A DNA stretch of 64,000 bases, from assembly GCA_003116995.1 (NCBI GenBank), contig BDSL01000114.1, forward strand, positions 2,501 through 66,500, read 5' to 3'. Every line of letters begins with the position of its first letter. Position 1 is the stretch's first letter. The translations under genes were made by a program, and so were the position numbers. Under the pieces are notes generated by a model that was not told the origin of the DNA, ran no database searches, and saw only the letters and a program-made list of their open reading frames with translations. This DNA is from Yamagishiella unicocca (Eukaryota; Chlorophyta; Chlorophyceae; Chlamydomonadales; Volvocaceae). Of the stretch, positions 35,801 through 45,163 are shown piece by piece.

Positions 35801-38800
35801 CGGTACGGACACGACCTGTCGGCGCTGGACCAGGTGAGCAGCGGAGGGGGCCGGGCTGGACCATCGCAAAACCCTAGATCCCAGAACCCTAGATCACAAA
35901 ATCCTAGATGCCAAAACCCTAACAACCCTGCGACCCTTTGCGGAGCTGCTCGTTGAGTTTAAGGGGAGAGGCGTCCTGCTGGTTTCCTCCAGCTGGGGAG
36001 GGATTTCCCGTCCCCGCCCGGCCGGACATCCGACATCGCCCGTGTCCCTCCCCCTGTGCCGCCTGCCCCCCCCCCACCCCCACCACAGGTCTTCTGGCAC
36101 ATCCTGACGCGCCTCAGCTACTACCGGGAGCTCCACGTGCGCAGCTCCCAGCTGGCGGCGGACGGCAGCCTATCCCCGGCGGAGGCGGCCGCACTGCTGG
36201 CGGCCACCGGCGGCGGCGGCGGCCCCATCGCAGCCGCTGGCGGCAGCGGCGAGCGCAGCCGCGGGGTGGAGGCAGCTGGGGGCGCTGGCGGCCGGCAAGG
36301 AGATTCCAGCGGGGGCGGCGGGCCGCAGCCGCAGGTGGTTTCGGAGGTGGATTCGTTCTCGGGCCGGCTGACGAGCATCCTGCAGTCGGATGTGTCTACG
36401 GTGAGTCTGCTGTTGAGGGGACGAGGCAGACGCATGTGCGGCTGGGCGCTGCGTCGAGGCCGGATTGGGGTCCCCCGTGACGGGGCCCGTTTTGCCATTT
36501 GGGTTTGGAGGCAGGCACAAGGAGGGGCATGCTAGGTGCAAGGAGGGGCATGCTAGGTGCAAGGAGGGGCATGCTAGGTGCAAGGAGGGGCATGCTAGGT
36601 GCAAGGAGGGGGCATGCTAGGTGCAAGGAGGGGGCATGCTAGGTGCAAGGAGGGGGCATGCTAGGTGCAAGGAGGGGCATGCTAGGTGCAAGGAGGGGGC
36701 ATGCTAGGTGCAAGGAGGGGCATGCTAGGTGCAAGGAGGGGGCATGCTAGGTGCAAGGAGGGGCATGCTAGGTGCAAGGAGGGGGCATGCTAGGTGCAAG
36801 GAGGGGCATGCTAGGCTGCAGTGCGGTGTGGTGTGGCACCTGACGACGGCGATCCGCGAACGGCCCGATGATTATCCGCCTTCACACACACATACATTTC
36901 GTTTCGCTGACAGCACGTGTGATTACATATTTCTGCAAATATGAGGGCCGCGGACCATAGGTTGATCGTCTAGCCCACACCGCACCACACCACGCCGCCA
37001 TCGCGGCAGTCCCCGCCTGACTGCATCTATCTGCGCTTAACAGCGCCAAGCGCCGAGGGCCCGGGCCCTGCGGGTTCCGCCCGCTGGACCCGCCGCCCTA
37101 TTCGCACTTCACATCGCCCCACACACACCGATGGCTTTGCGCCGGTGATTGATGCATGGGGCTTCCGGTTGCTTCCCCAACCGCTTTCGCCTTCGCAACC
37201 ACAACCCTCAAACAGCCTCCTCCTCCCCGCCGCCTCCTTTCGTTTCTCTCCCCCCCCAACCCCCCCCCCTGCGCATACACCAGCTGGTGTATGCGCAGGT
37301 GAGCCAGGAGAACATCCCCCTGGGGCCACTGGCGACGCTGATGCCGCTGCTGCAAATGGCGGGGGTGCTGAACGACCAGAACATGAAGACGGTGCTCAAG
37401 AGCACTCGAGACTGCCAGGAGAACCTGGTGGTGCTGGACAGGTCGCACAGCATCAAGGTGGGGTCGGAGGGGGGGGTCGCACAGCATCAAGGTGGGGTTG
37501 GGGGGTTTCGAGGAAGACCCGTGGATGCCCGAAAAAGCCATTTAGAACAGACGTTTTGGGATGCATGCTGGAGAACTGGGTTGGGGGGAGGGTCGAACGG
37601 CATCAAGGTGGGGTGGGGGGGTTGTCGCACGGCATCAAGGTGGGGTCGGGGGGGTGTCGGGGGCCGGCAGCAGCCCCGCGAGTAGCGGGTTGCGAGCCGC
37701 GTGCGGTCTCAGGGAGGTGTTGTGAAACTGGCGTGTTTGGGTCGCGAAGCGAGCCGTGCATCGGCTGGGGTGTCTTTTCGCAAGTCGTCCTGGCAGTGTA
37801 CACGCGCGTGTCTTGCACTTGCACACGCGCCTCTGTTAATCCCTCGGCTCGCCTGACTGAGTGGCGGCTGAGTTTCAGATGAGGCGCACATCGCCGCCGT
37901 GAGGCGCAGAGAGATTCGCTGACAACACCAGCCCTCCTGGTCACAGGAGAGGCTATGAGTGTTTTCTGATAGTAGCTCTCTGACATGCCGATACCTGCAA
38001 CCTTAGTAGCCTCGGTCTACGAAGGGCCTATCTTGCCATGCGCCCCTGCCATTGACCACCAAGTGGCCGCGTCTCCGCAGCGACATAACCAAACACAGCG
38101 TCGTGCACGCTGGATCGTCCGCATTCTCCATCCGCGTCATTGTGCATGGCTTTCCGAGGTCATTGCATGGCTTTCCAAGGTCTGTTCCTCACCACTCCCG
38201 TTCCTCACGACTCCCGTTCCTCACCACTCCCATGTTCGCGCCTCTGCTTCCCCTGTCTTCCGGCCCGCAGGTGCAGCAGATCCAGAAGGAATACCAGGAC
38301 TTCATGGAGAAGGTGCGCAGCAAGGCGCAGGGCGCCATCGACACCGCCAACCGCGACTACCAGAACGCCAAGGCAACCCTGACGCAGCGCATGAACCTGT
38401 ACATCGAGTACCTGCAGTCGCAACTGCCGCTGCAGCGCCTGACGGAGATGGCCCAGCACCTGCAGCGCTCCGCCCAGCAGGCCAGCCAGCAGCAGCAGGC
38501 CGCGGTGGCGGCCGTGGCCGCCGCCGCTGCCGCCGGCAGCGCCGCCGCCGCCGCCGCAGGCGCGCACGCGCTCTCGAGCCTGCCGCCGGAGCTGCAGGCC
38601 GTCGCGGATAAGGCCCTGCAGGGCGCAGCGGCGGCAGGGGGCGCGGCGGGGGGTGCGGGCGGTCTCGTCATGGACCACACCACCGCGCTCGCGGCCTTGG
38701 CCGCAGCCATGCAAGGCGCGGCGGCGGCAGGGGGCGGCGGAGCAGCTGCGGTCGCGAACCTCATGGCTCTCGGCCCGCTGGGGGCGTTGGACGTGTCGGG

Positions 38801-41800
38801 CGGGAACGGCAGCGGCGCGGCGGCAGCGGGGCTGGGCCCCGCTGCGCCCGCCGCTGCAGCGGCCGCGGATGCGGTCATGAGCGAGGCTGCCAGCCCGCAG
38901 CAGCTGCAGCAGCCCCTGGCGGCCGCGCCGCCGCAGGCGGTGCCGCCACCACCTCCGCCGGCCCAGTTGTCGCAGAACGCGCAGGCGGCACCCACAGCTT
39001 CGCAGTCCCCGCCGCAGCAACAGCAGCAGCAGCACCACCAGCAGCACCAGCAGCAGGTCCAGTCGCAGCACCAGCAACAGGGCCAGCAGCAGCACCACCA
39101 GCAGGGCCAGCCACAGCACCAGCAGCAGGGCCAGCAGCAGTTGCTTGACCCCCGCGCCGCTGCCGCCGTTGCGGCTGCAGCGGCCTCCACGCCCCAACTG
39201 GAGCATCTGCTCGCAGCCCTCGCCACAAACCGCATCAGCCTCGAGCAGTTGCCCGAGCCCTTTCGCAACCAGCTCGCCACGCTGAGCGGCGGGAAGCCCA
39301 TCCATGCCTATATGGAGCAGCTGGCGGCGGCGGGACAGGGCACGTCGCTAGCAGCCATCGCCGCCGCGGCCGCGGCGGCCGCTAGCAGCGGCGGCGGCGG
39401 TGGCTCGTATCGCGCCTCCACGCCCGGCGCCCCCGCAGCCACCGCCAACGCAAACGGCCCACAGCACACAGCAGCTACCGCCACCAGTAAGGCACCATCA
39501 CCTGGGGCGCCTCCGGTGGCAACGACGTTGCACTCTGGGGGGGTGGCCGCGGTGCTGCAGGCGGCGGCGGCGGCGGGGCTGCCTGCCGGTGCCACCCTGC
39601 TGCACCAGCAGCCCGCGGTGCGGCGGTCCCTCAGCGGCGGCAGCGCAGGCCGGCCGCCGCTGCCGGGCGGCGCTGCCTCGGTTTCGCCCACCACATCCTC
39701 AGGCAACGCACCGCCCAAGGTGGTCCACCAACAGCCGTCGCAGCAGCATCAACAACAACAGCTGCAGCAAATGCTGCTCATGCAGCAGCAGCAACAACAA
39801 CAACAACTGCAACAACAACTGCAACTTCATCAACAACAGCAACTTCAACAACAGCAACAACAACAGCTGCAACAACAGCAACAACAACAGCAACAACAAC
39901 AGCAACAACAACAACAACAGCAACAACAACAGCAGGAACAACAACAGCAACAGCAGCAACAACAGCAACAGCAGCAACAACAGCAACAACAACAGCAGCT
40001 GGTCCAGGAGCAGCAGCAGTGCGCTGTGCCCGCTGCAGCGTCGTTCGGCGTGCAGCCGGTTGCGATGCTGTCCGCCGCGTCCTCCTACCAGCACCTCATG
40101 GCGCAACAGCACCACGTCATGCAGCGAGCGCTAGGGCCCCCGCCTCCAGGGATGCCCAACGTGCCCCGCCAGGCACCCGTCGCTGCGGGGGCTTCCGCCG
40201 TCGACGACGGCAGCTCAGCGGCGGTAGCAGCAGCAGCAAGCAACACCTGGCAGCGCGCGGGGTCGTGCCCGCGGATGGACAGCGCGTCACCCTCCGCGGT
40301 GGACATGTCTCGGAGGGGGTCAGGGGGGGGGGAAGGGTTCCCCCGGGGGGCTTCCCCAGCCGCAGCCACGGACATGGAGGTGGCGGCGGCAGCGACCGCC
40401 GCGGCGGCGGCGCAGCAGCAGCAGCATCAACAGCAGCTGCTGGCTGCGCAGCAGTACCAGGCGATGCTGTCGGCCGCTGGGCAGGCATATGGGGTCGTCC
40501 ATACGCACGAGGCACTGCCGCAGCACGCCGGGAGCTCCGGGGGCGGTGGCAGCGAGGGGGCTAGCCCGACGCCTGGCCAGATACAGGCCCCGCAGGAGCA
40601 GCTGGCGGCGGCGCAGTACGGGGGAGGTGGTGGCGGCATGATGGCGACGGCGGCGGCGTATGGGTTGGGGATGCTCGGTCCAGACGCCGCAGCCAGCGTC
40701 ACGCATGCGCTCATGCAGCAGCACCAGCACCAGCAAGTCCGGCATCACAGTGCGCCGACGAGCGGCAGAGTCTCGCCCTGCGTGCCGGACGGCTCGGCAG
40801 CGGTGGGGCCTGAGGCTGGGGCGCAGGCAGCCAGGCCTCTCTCCGCACAGGCTGCTGAGGTTGTGTCGCAGGCCGGCTCCGCCATGCTGGTCGATGCAGC
40901 GATGCAGTCTGGGCATGAAGGCCAGCAGCAGCACTATGCGACGGGTGGGGCCCTGCAGGTGCTGGCACCGGAAGGCTCGTGTCCCCAGGCGGCGGCGGCG
41001 GCGGCAGCAGCGGCGCTGGAAGGCCATGGGTTCGCCGCTTCCGGGCCTGGGCAGCAGCAGCAGCCAGTGGCCACGGCGACTGCTGAGTCCGCTTTGCAGG
41101 CGGTGGCGCTGGCGCAACACAGCGGGATGGAGGAGGAGCAGCAGCAGCGCCGCCTATCGGGGCACGAGCAGGCAGGTCCGATGGCTATGGACGCGGGCGC
41201 CCCGGGCGATGAGTCAGGTGGGGGAGCGGCGCACGCCCCGCCAGGCGCGGGCGATCCTGACGGGGCTGGCCAGCCGGGGGGCTTCGATGTGGCGACAGCT
41301 GCTGCTGTGATGCAGGCGGCGTACGAGCGGGCCGAGGCGGCGGTGGAGCAGAGCAAGGCGGCCCTCCAGGCAGCCGTTGCGCGGCATGCCGCGGCGGAGG
41401 CTCAGCAGCAGCACCTGGGTGACCCGGTGGATCCAACGCAGCCGCCGAGCCTGGATCCGCCGGCGCAGGCGGCTGCGGAAGGTGCGTCTGCAGGCGGCTA
41501 CTCGCTGCCACCTGGTTCGGAGGCCCAGCAGTCGCTGATGCAGGTGCATGGACAGCCATCAGCGCCGCCGGAGGCGCTGGTTTGCGAGGGGCAGCAACAG
41601 CAGCAGCCCCAGCCCGCATACTTGTTGGAACCAGCTGCTGTCCAGCCCGGGCTGCACCCGCTGCCTGATGCTGGCCAGGAGGTGCCGGCACTCCAGGGTG
41701 GCACCAGCGCAGGCGGCGCGGAAGCCCCCGCCGACTCGTCATTCCAGCAGCCCGTGGAAACATCGGCGCCATCCGAAGACGCCGCCGGGCAGCTGCAGCC

Positions 41801-42566
41801 CCCCCAACTGGCGCAGCAAGCGGAGCAGCCAGCACCGTTTGAAGCGCAGCTCGACGCGCAGCAGTACCAGCAATACCAGCAGCAGTACCAGCAGCAGTAC
41901 GGGCAGCAGTACCATCAAGCGGAGCAGGGGCAGGCGGTCTCGGTGGCCGCGGCCGCTGTGGCGCCTGCCCAGCAGCAGCAGCAGCCTGCTGCGCAGGATG
42001 TTGCTCAGTCGCAACAACTGCAGCAGCTGCAGTACCAGCAGCAGTACGCTGCGCAGTTGGCCTCAATGGCCATGCCCTACGCGGCAAACCTCCAGGCGGC
42101 CCCGCAACAGCAGCCGCAGGCACGTGCGCCGTACGCGTACGATTCGTCGGCCTACGCGGCTGCTGCTGCGGCGGCGGCGGCCGCAGCTGCCGCCGGCCAG
42201 GGCTACGGCGCTGCCGGGTACGGCGGGCAGGTGGCGGCACACATGGCGGCGGCCCACATGGCGGCGTACGGCGGCCAGGCAGCGGCGAGCTATACGACGC
42301 CGTACGGCGCGGCGGGTGATCCGGCGGCGCTGGTGGCGGCGTACCAGTGGCAGCAACAGGCGCATGCGCAGCAGGCGGCGGCGGCTGCCGCGGCGGCCGC
42401 AGGGCACGGGCAGGGTGGCGGGATGGATCACCTGTCGTACGCCCAGCACGCGGCGGCGATTTACCAGCAGCTGCACCAGCAGCACCAGCAGCAGGGGGCG
42501 GTGATGGATGGGAGCCAGCAGGCGGCGCATCAGGCCCAGGTGCCCCCGCCGCCACCCCCTTCATGA
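23875..42566 (+). CDS. Giant CW-PWWP-chromodomain-SNF2 protein with degenerate ATPase (CHD3/MOM1-like)
   Basis: Twenty-five exons join in phase (about 3,596 residues): 23875-23963, 24064-24211, 24326-24463, 24574-24662, 24772-25180, 25522-25689, 25998-26145, 26429-26873, 27271-27441, 27780-28419, 28724-29055, 29545-29590, 29772-30044, 30226-30291, 30499-30684, 30914-31057, 31368-31514, 31836-32141, 32358-33330, 33854-34157, 34707-35313, 35654-35833, 36089-36400, 37284(or 37299)-37457, 38271-42566. Domains: CW finger (about 66-110, WVQCNKCQKWRK, DWEC, SSC); PWWP (317-410, VWAKVEGHDWWPAKIV, YAWLPLDCLKPF); RG-rich stretches; two chromodomains (710-815, EYLVKWAHRSHIHNEWV, WEVLIKWSGLGYEQATWE); SNF2 lobes (816-1480); helical part with FWSSLLRERYEAI; coiled coil; Gln/Ala tail. 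Motif I DDMGLGKT survives, but DEAH is DLRQ, motif III is MNNNP and motif VI is QALRRGFLVGD. A chromatin-binding, probably non-remodelling role is inferred. Confidence 0.88.
29112..29152 (+). repeat. Dispersed intronic repeat, family B
   Basis: GGTATGAGAGG ... CCCATGGGTCGGCACTGAAA, 56 bp after the donor of exon 28724-29055. Confidence 0.65.
30708..30755 (+). repeat. Dispersed intronic repeat, family B
   Basis: GGTATGACAGGAAACCCACG then GGTCGGCACT, 23 bp after the donor of exon 30499-30684. Confidence 0.65.
31529..31606 (+). repeat. Dispersed intronic repeat, family A
   Basis: Nearly full-length copy (GCGAGGAAGACCCGTGCATG to TTGGAGAACTTGGG), beginning 14 bp after the donor of exon 31368-31514. 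Confidence 0.85.
32143..32181. repeat. Interstitial telomere-like repeats at a 5' splice site
   Basis: Five CCCTTAAA/CCCCTAAA/CCCTAATT units begin within 5 bp of the donor of exon 31836-32141 of the CHD-like gene. Confidence 0.75.
33628..33810. repeat. 30-bp minisatellite with higher-order unit
   Basis: GCGCCCGCACCCGGTTCCTT units in intron 33331-33853. Units ending in GTTGCACGA and GTCGTGTGA alternate, giving a larger repeat of roughly 75-80 bp. Confidence 0.85.
34187..34262 (+). repeat. Dispersed intronic repeat, family A
   Basis: Full copy with CGTTTAGAACAGAAGTTTTG centre, 29 bp after the donor of exon 33854-34157. Confidence 0.85.
35326..35428. repeat. 15-bp tandem repeat in intron
   Basis: About seven copies of GTGTAGGGCGGCCGG or GGCTGTAGGGCGGT, starting 12 bp after the donor of exon 34707-35313. 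Confidence 0.85.
35868..35934. repeat. Interstitial telomere-like repeats in intron
   Basis: AAACCCTAGATCCCAGAACC and further AACCCTAGATC / AAAACCCTAAC units, 35 bp after the donor of exon 35654-35833. Confidence 0.65.
36515..36818. repeat. 21-22-bp minisatellite in intron
   Basis: Fourteen copies of GCATGCTAGGTGCAAGGAGG, differing mainly in the G-run length, in intron 36401-37283 of the CHD-like gene. The unit contains the palindrome GCATGC. Confidence 0.92.
37268..37299. repeat. Perfect 32-bp palindrome across a splice acceptor
   Basis: Left arm CCTGCGCATACACCAG (37268-37283) is followed directly by its exact reverse complement (37284-37299), with no loop. The AG ending the left arm and the AG near the end of the right arm are both in-phase acceptors for exon 24, so the palindrome sits on the intron-exon border. 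Confidence 0.9.
37442..37648. repeat. Four copies of an exon end and 5' splice site
   Basis: TCGCACAGCATCAAGGTGGG, the true end and donor of exon 24 (AAG ending 37457), recurs with the AAG ending at 37491, 37607 and 37639. The later copies read CGGCATCAAGG. A family A element sits between copies two and three. Confidence 0.85.
37506..37580 (+). repeat. Dispersed intronic repeat, family A
   Basis: TTCGAGGAAGACCCGTGGAT to GCATGCTGGAGAACTGGG, inside the duplicated-donor block of intron 37458-38270. Confidence 0.85.
39724..40020 (+). repeat. Coding poly-Gln (CAR) tract
   Basis: About 95 codons, almost all CAG or CAA with occasional Leu, His, Met or Glu, in the last exon of the CHD-like gene. 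CAG and CAA alternate, which suggests the peptide rather than the DNA repeat is kept. A second, shorter Gln/His tract is at 39018-39140. Confidence 0.9.
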
Positions 42567-42654
42567 GAGCAGTCTTTGCATGGGCTGAGGACGCGCGGGG
42601 GCAGGACAGCGCGCCGCTGCTCTTACTGAATGTTTCATAGTGTGGACTAAGATG

Positions 42655-42770
42655 GGTTGAGCTGTGCGTTTCGGGGACGGCGGGCACCAAGCTGGGTTGA
42701 GCTGCGCGTTTCCGGGACGGTGGGGACGCAGCTGGGTTGAGCTGCGCGTTTCGGGGTCGCGGAGGCGGCT
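42655..42770. repeat. 38-bp tandem repeat in 3' UTR
   Basis: Three copies of a unit with GGGTTGAGCTGCGCGTTTC, about 90 bp after the CHD-like stop codon. Confidence 0.8.
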
Positions 42771-42885
42771 GAACCCTAACGTGGTGACGGGTCTCACAGG
42801 GCGTTGCGGCTGAGGCGGAGGTCGGGCACACTGCGCACTTGATCGGTGTTTCGGTCGGGGTCTTAAAACGTCTTGCCGGCTGTGT

Positions 42886-42972
42886 GGAACTGTGGATCCA
42901 GTCCCAGGAACTGTGGATCCAGTCCCAGGAAGCGTGGATCCACTCCCAGGAACTGTGGATCCACTCCCACAT
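42886..42972. repeat. 21-bp tandem repeat
   Basis: Four copies of AACTGTGGATCCAGTCCCAG (third copy GCGTGGATCCACTCCCAGG). Confidence 0.85.
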
Positions 42973-43317
42973 ACAGGACCGCCATGCGGGTATTGCGGCG
43001 CATCCGGCTCAGGGACACATCGCCACTGCTTGGTTGACTCGACAGAGTGTCGGCGTGCCGGTGTGCTGTTTCCCTGCTCTCACTTGGTAGGACGCAAAAA
43101 AAGGGACGGAAGCGGACACGAGTGCGGGTTGCTTAGGATGGGAGGATATTGACTCTCTTGTGTTGTCTCCGCGGGGTATCGTACACCGCAAATGTCGAGT
43201 GGTTTCTGAGCGGTTGGCGCTGACACGCTTGCACCGGACCCTACCTCCGGCTGTTGTTTCTGGACACGTCACGACCTGACCATTGTGTGTTTGTGCTTGT
43301 GTCACGTGTGGTACTGC

Positions 43318-43398
43318 CGTACAGTGTGAGGTGCACAGCCCTTACGTTCGTGGTTGTGCCGTACAGTGTGAGGTGCACAGCCCTTACGTTCGTGGTTG
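43318..43398. repeat. 42-bp direct duplication
   Basis: CGTACAGTGTGAGGTGCACA ... TTACGTTCGTGGTT occurs twice in tandem. Confidence 0.85.
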
Positions 43399-43629
43399 GT
43401 GTTCGTCCTTGGCGCGTTTGTTTCTTGACCTTGCACATACGAGAGAGTATGGGATGCATTCCCGACTCCATGTTACTGGTTGCAAACCACGGTGGCCTGC
43501 TCCCAGGCTGCGCGAATTGAGCCCAGCTGCTTGCTGGGCTGGGATATTTGGGCCTGCCTACCCTCTAATTTTCCGCTGCGTCTTTTTTTTCGTGAGGCAG
43601 CTCGCAGGTTTGGGACGCCGTTGAGTCGA

Positions 43630-43634
43630 TGTAA
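43630..43634 (+). terminator. TGTAA poly(A) signal, CHD-like gene
   Basis: First TGTAA after the stop, about 1.06 kb downstream; implies a long 3' UTR. Confidence 0.4.
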
Positions 43635-43926
43635 CGGGCCCCTGCTGTCGCACGCGCCTCTTTAATTGCCCACGCAATTTAAGGCGACCTCGCCCCTTCT
43701 CTGCCATGACCACAAGACTCCAACCTTCAAATGCAGACAACAAAAGCAGTCGGTAATAGCAAAACCTTTTCGAGTGAATCAATTACGTTTCGTTGCAAAT
43801 GAAAAAACGTCGGCCAGTTCTCAAGGCACCCGGTGCGTCTTCGAAAGCACTCAGCACCGCCAACGCAGGATTTAATTCCACAGCCAACCCTCCTGAGTCC
43901 TCGCCCAGATCCCCAGTCCCCACTTA

Positions 43927-44215
43927 CATCCTGACCCACGTCAGATGAAGTGAACCAGTACTAGTACACGGTGTTGTCAAGATGCCCCCAACAGTCCCCA
44001 ACAGATGCCCCCAACAGTGAGCTACGGTGTTGTCAAGATGCCCCGCGGACGGGCGGGACTACCATCCTGACCCACGTCAGATGAAGTGAACCAGTACTAG
44101 TACACGGTGTTGTCAAGATGCCCCCAACAGTCCCCAACAGATGCCCCCAACAGTGAGCCACGGTGTTGTCAAGATGCCCCCAACAGCCCCCAACAGATGC
44201 CCCCAACAGTGAGCT
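43927..44215. repeat. About 139-bp tandem duplication with inner 13-bp units
   Basis: A block from CATCCTGACCCACGTCAGAT through GATGCCCCCAACAGTGAGC is present twice (from 43927 and 44065). Inside each, CCCCAACAG units repeat. Confidence 0.8.
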
Positions 44216-45163
44216 ACCGGACCCTTTAATTAGCAATGGACCCACATTGGGCATCTTTGCTTCTAGCGCTCTACCTCACGGTCTTGACCCTAAACGTCAT
44301 CTACACTTACAGTGACTATTACCGTTCGTCACCCTCATTCGTACCACCGATCAAACGTTGACCTACCGTACATAAGCGAACATATCAAAGCGACCCTATC
44401 TATATTTACATTTGAGGTTCGCAACCCTCGGTCTTCACTAACGTGTCGATGGCTCTCAGGCGCTCTAGTCTGCAGGCGCTCGCTAGTTGGCCCCAAACCA
44501 ACCGGGGTCTCCATGGAGATTGTCAGCTCCTCCTCCTCATCTATCACACAATGAGCATCTCCACGCGGCCCCTGCCATTTCGAGTTCAACATGTCCAGGA
44601 TCCTGCATTAAACCACACCCAGTTGCAGCAACTCGGGAATGACATTAGAAGGTGTTGGAGGTGTTTCCAACGCCGTACGTGCACATATCCCACGCGGTGC
44701 CGCCTAAATAATGCTCGCGCGCTGCCGCAGGCTTGCCTCAGCCGCCTGCACAACATCCCACCATCACGCCGCCTTGCGCCGCCCTGAAATTGTGATCCGT
44801 CTTTGCGGATCCAGTACTCTGATACTGAGCACACCTGCTAAAATAGTATTCCGTTCGCCGTTGGCCGTGTGCCACTCCTACGACCGTCGTCATCTTACCC
44901 TGCGGCATTGCAGGTCGGCTTTGCCCGCCTGGGCCAGGCCACCTGAGTCGAATGTGGTACAGGCCGCACGCACGTTGACGAAACGCTCTTCCCTGATTCA
45001 CAGCCCATAACAGGCAGGGTTGTCCACAAATGGTCGTTCGCGTTCGCGTCTGCTACCCGCCCCTGCCTCCAAACGCGGTATTGTACCAAACGCTTTCCTA
45101 CTCGGCTTCCTAGTCCACGGGCTTCCCTCAACCGCCCCTGTCGCGCCGTCCCAGTGTCCGCCA

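Larger units (their letters stand above)
42567..45163. other. Convergent 3' spacer between CHD-like and FGT1-like genes
   Basis: No coding sequence was found. The left half is the CHD-like 3' UTR; the rest holds several tandem repeats listed separately. Around 43660-43880 and 44220-44420 it is AT-richer. A minus-strand TGTAA at 44406-44410 could serve the FGT1-like gene. Confidence 0.5.

Noticed and set aside
36515..36818. CRISPR-like regular repeats
   Set aside because: Units are directly adjacent with no unique spacers, in a eukaryotic intron; this is a minisatellite. The same holds for the arrays at 58679 and 61500.
38205..39305. 366-residue minus-strand ORF
   Set aside because: Antisense shadow of the Gln/Ala-rich exon; CAG/GCC repeats leave all frames open and the peptide is Leu/Val/Arg repeat.
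34707..42566. A second gene independent of the CHD-like gene
   Set aside because: Exons 20-25 continue in phase, no start codon context or promoter-like gap was seen, and the post-helicase helical region is expected in CHD/MOM1 proteins. Transcript data could still split it.
41185..42972. 595-residue minus-strand ORF
   Set aside because: Same cause; Pro/Ala/Arg-rich, with no splice or family support. It overlaps the true plus-strand exon and its 3' UTR.
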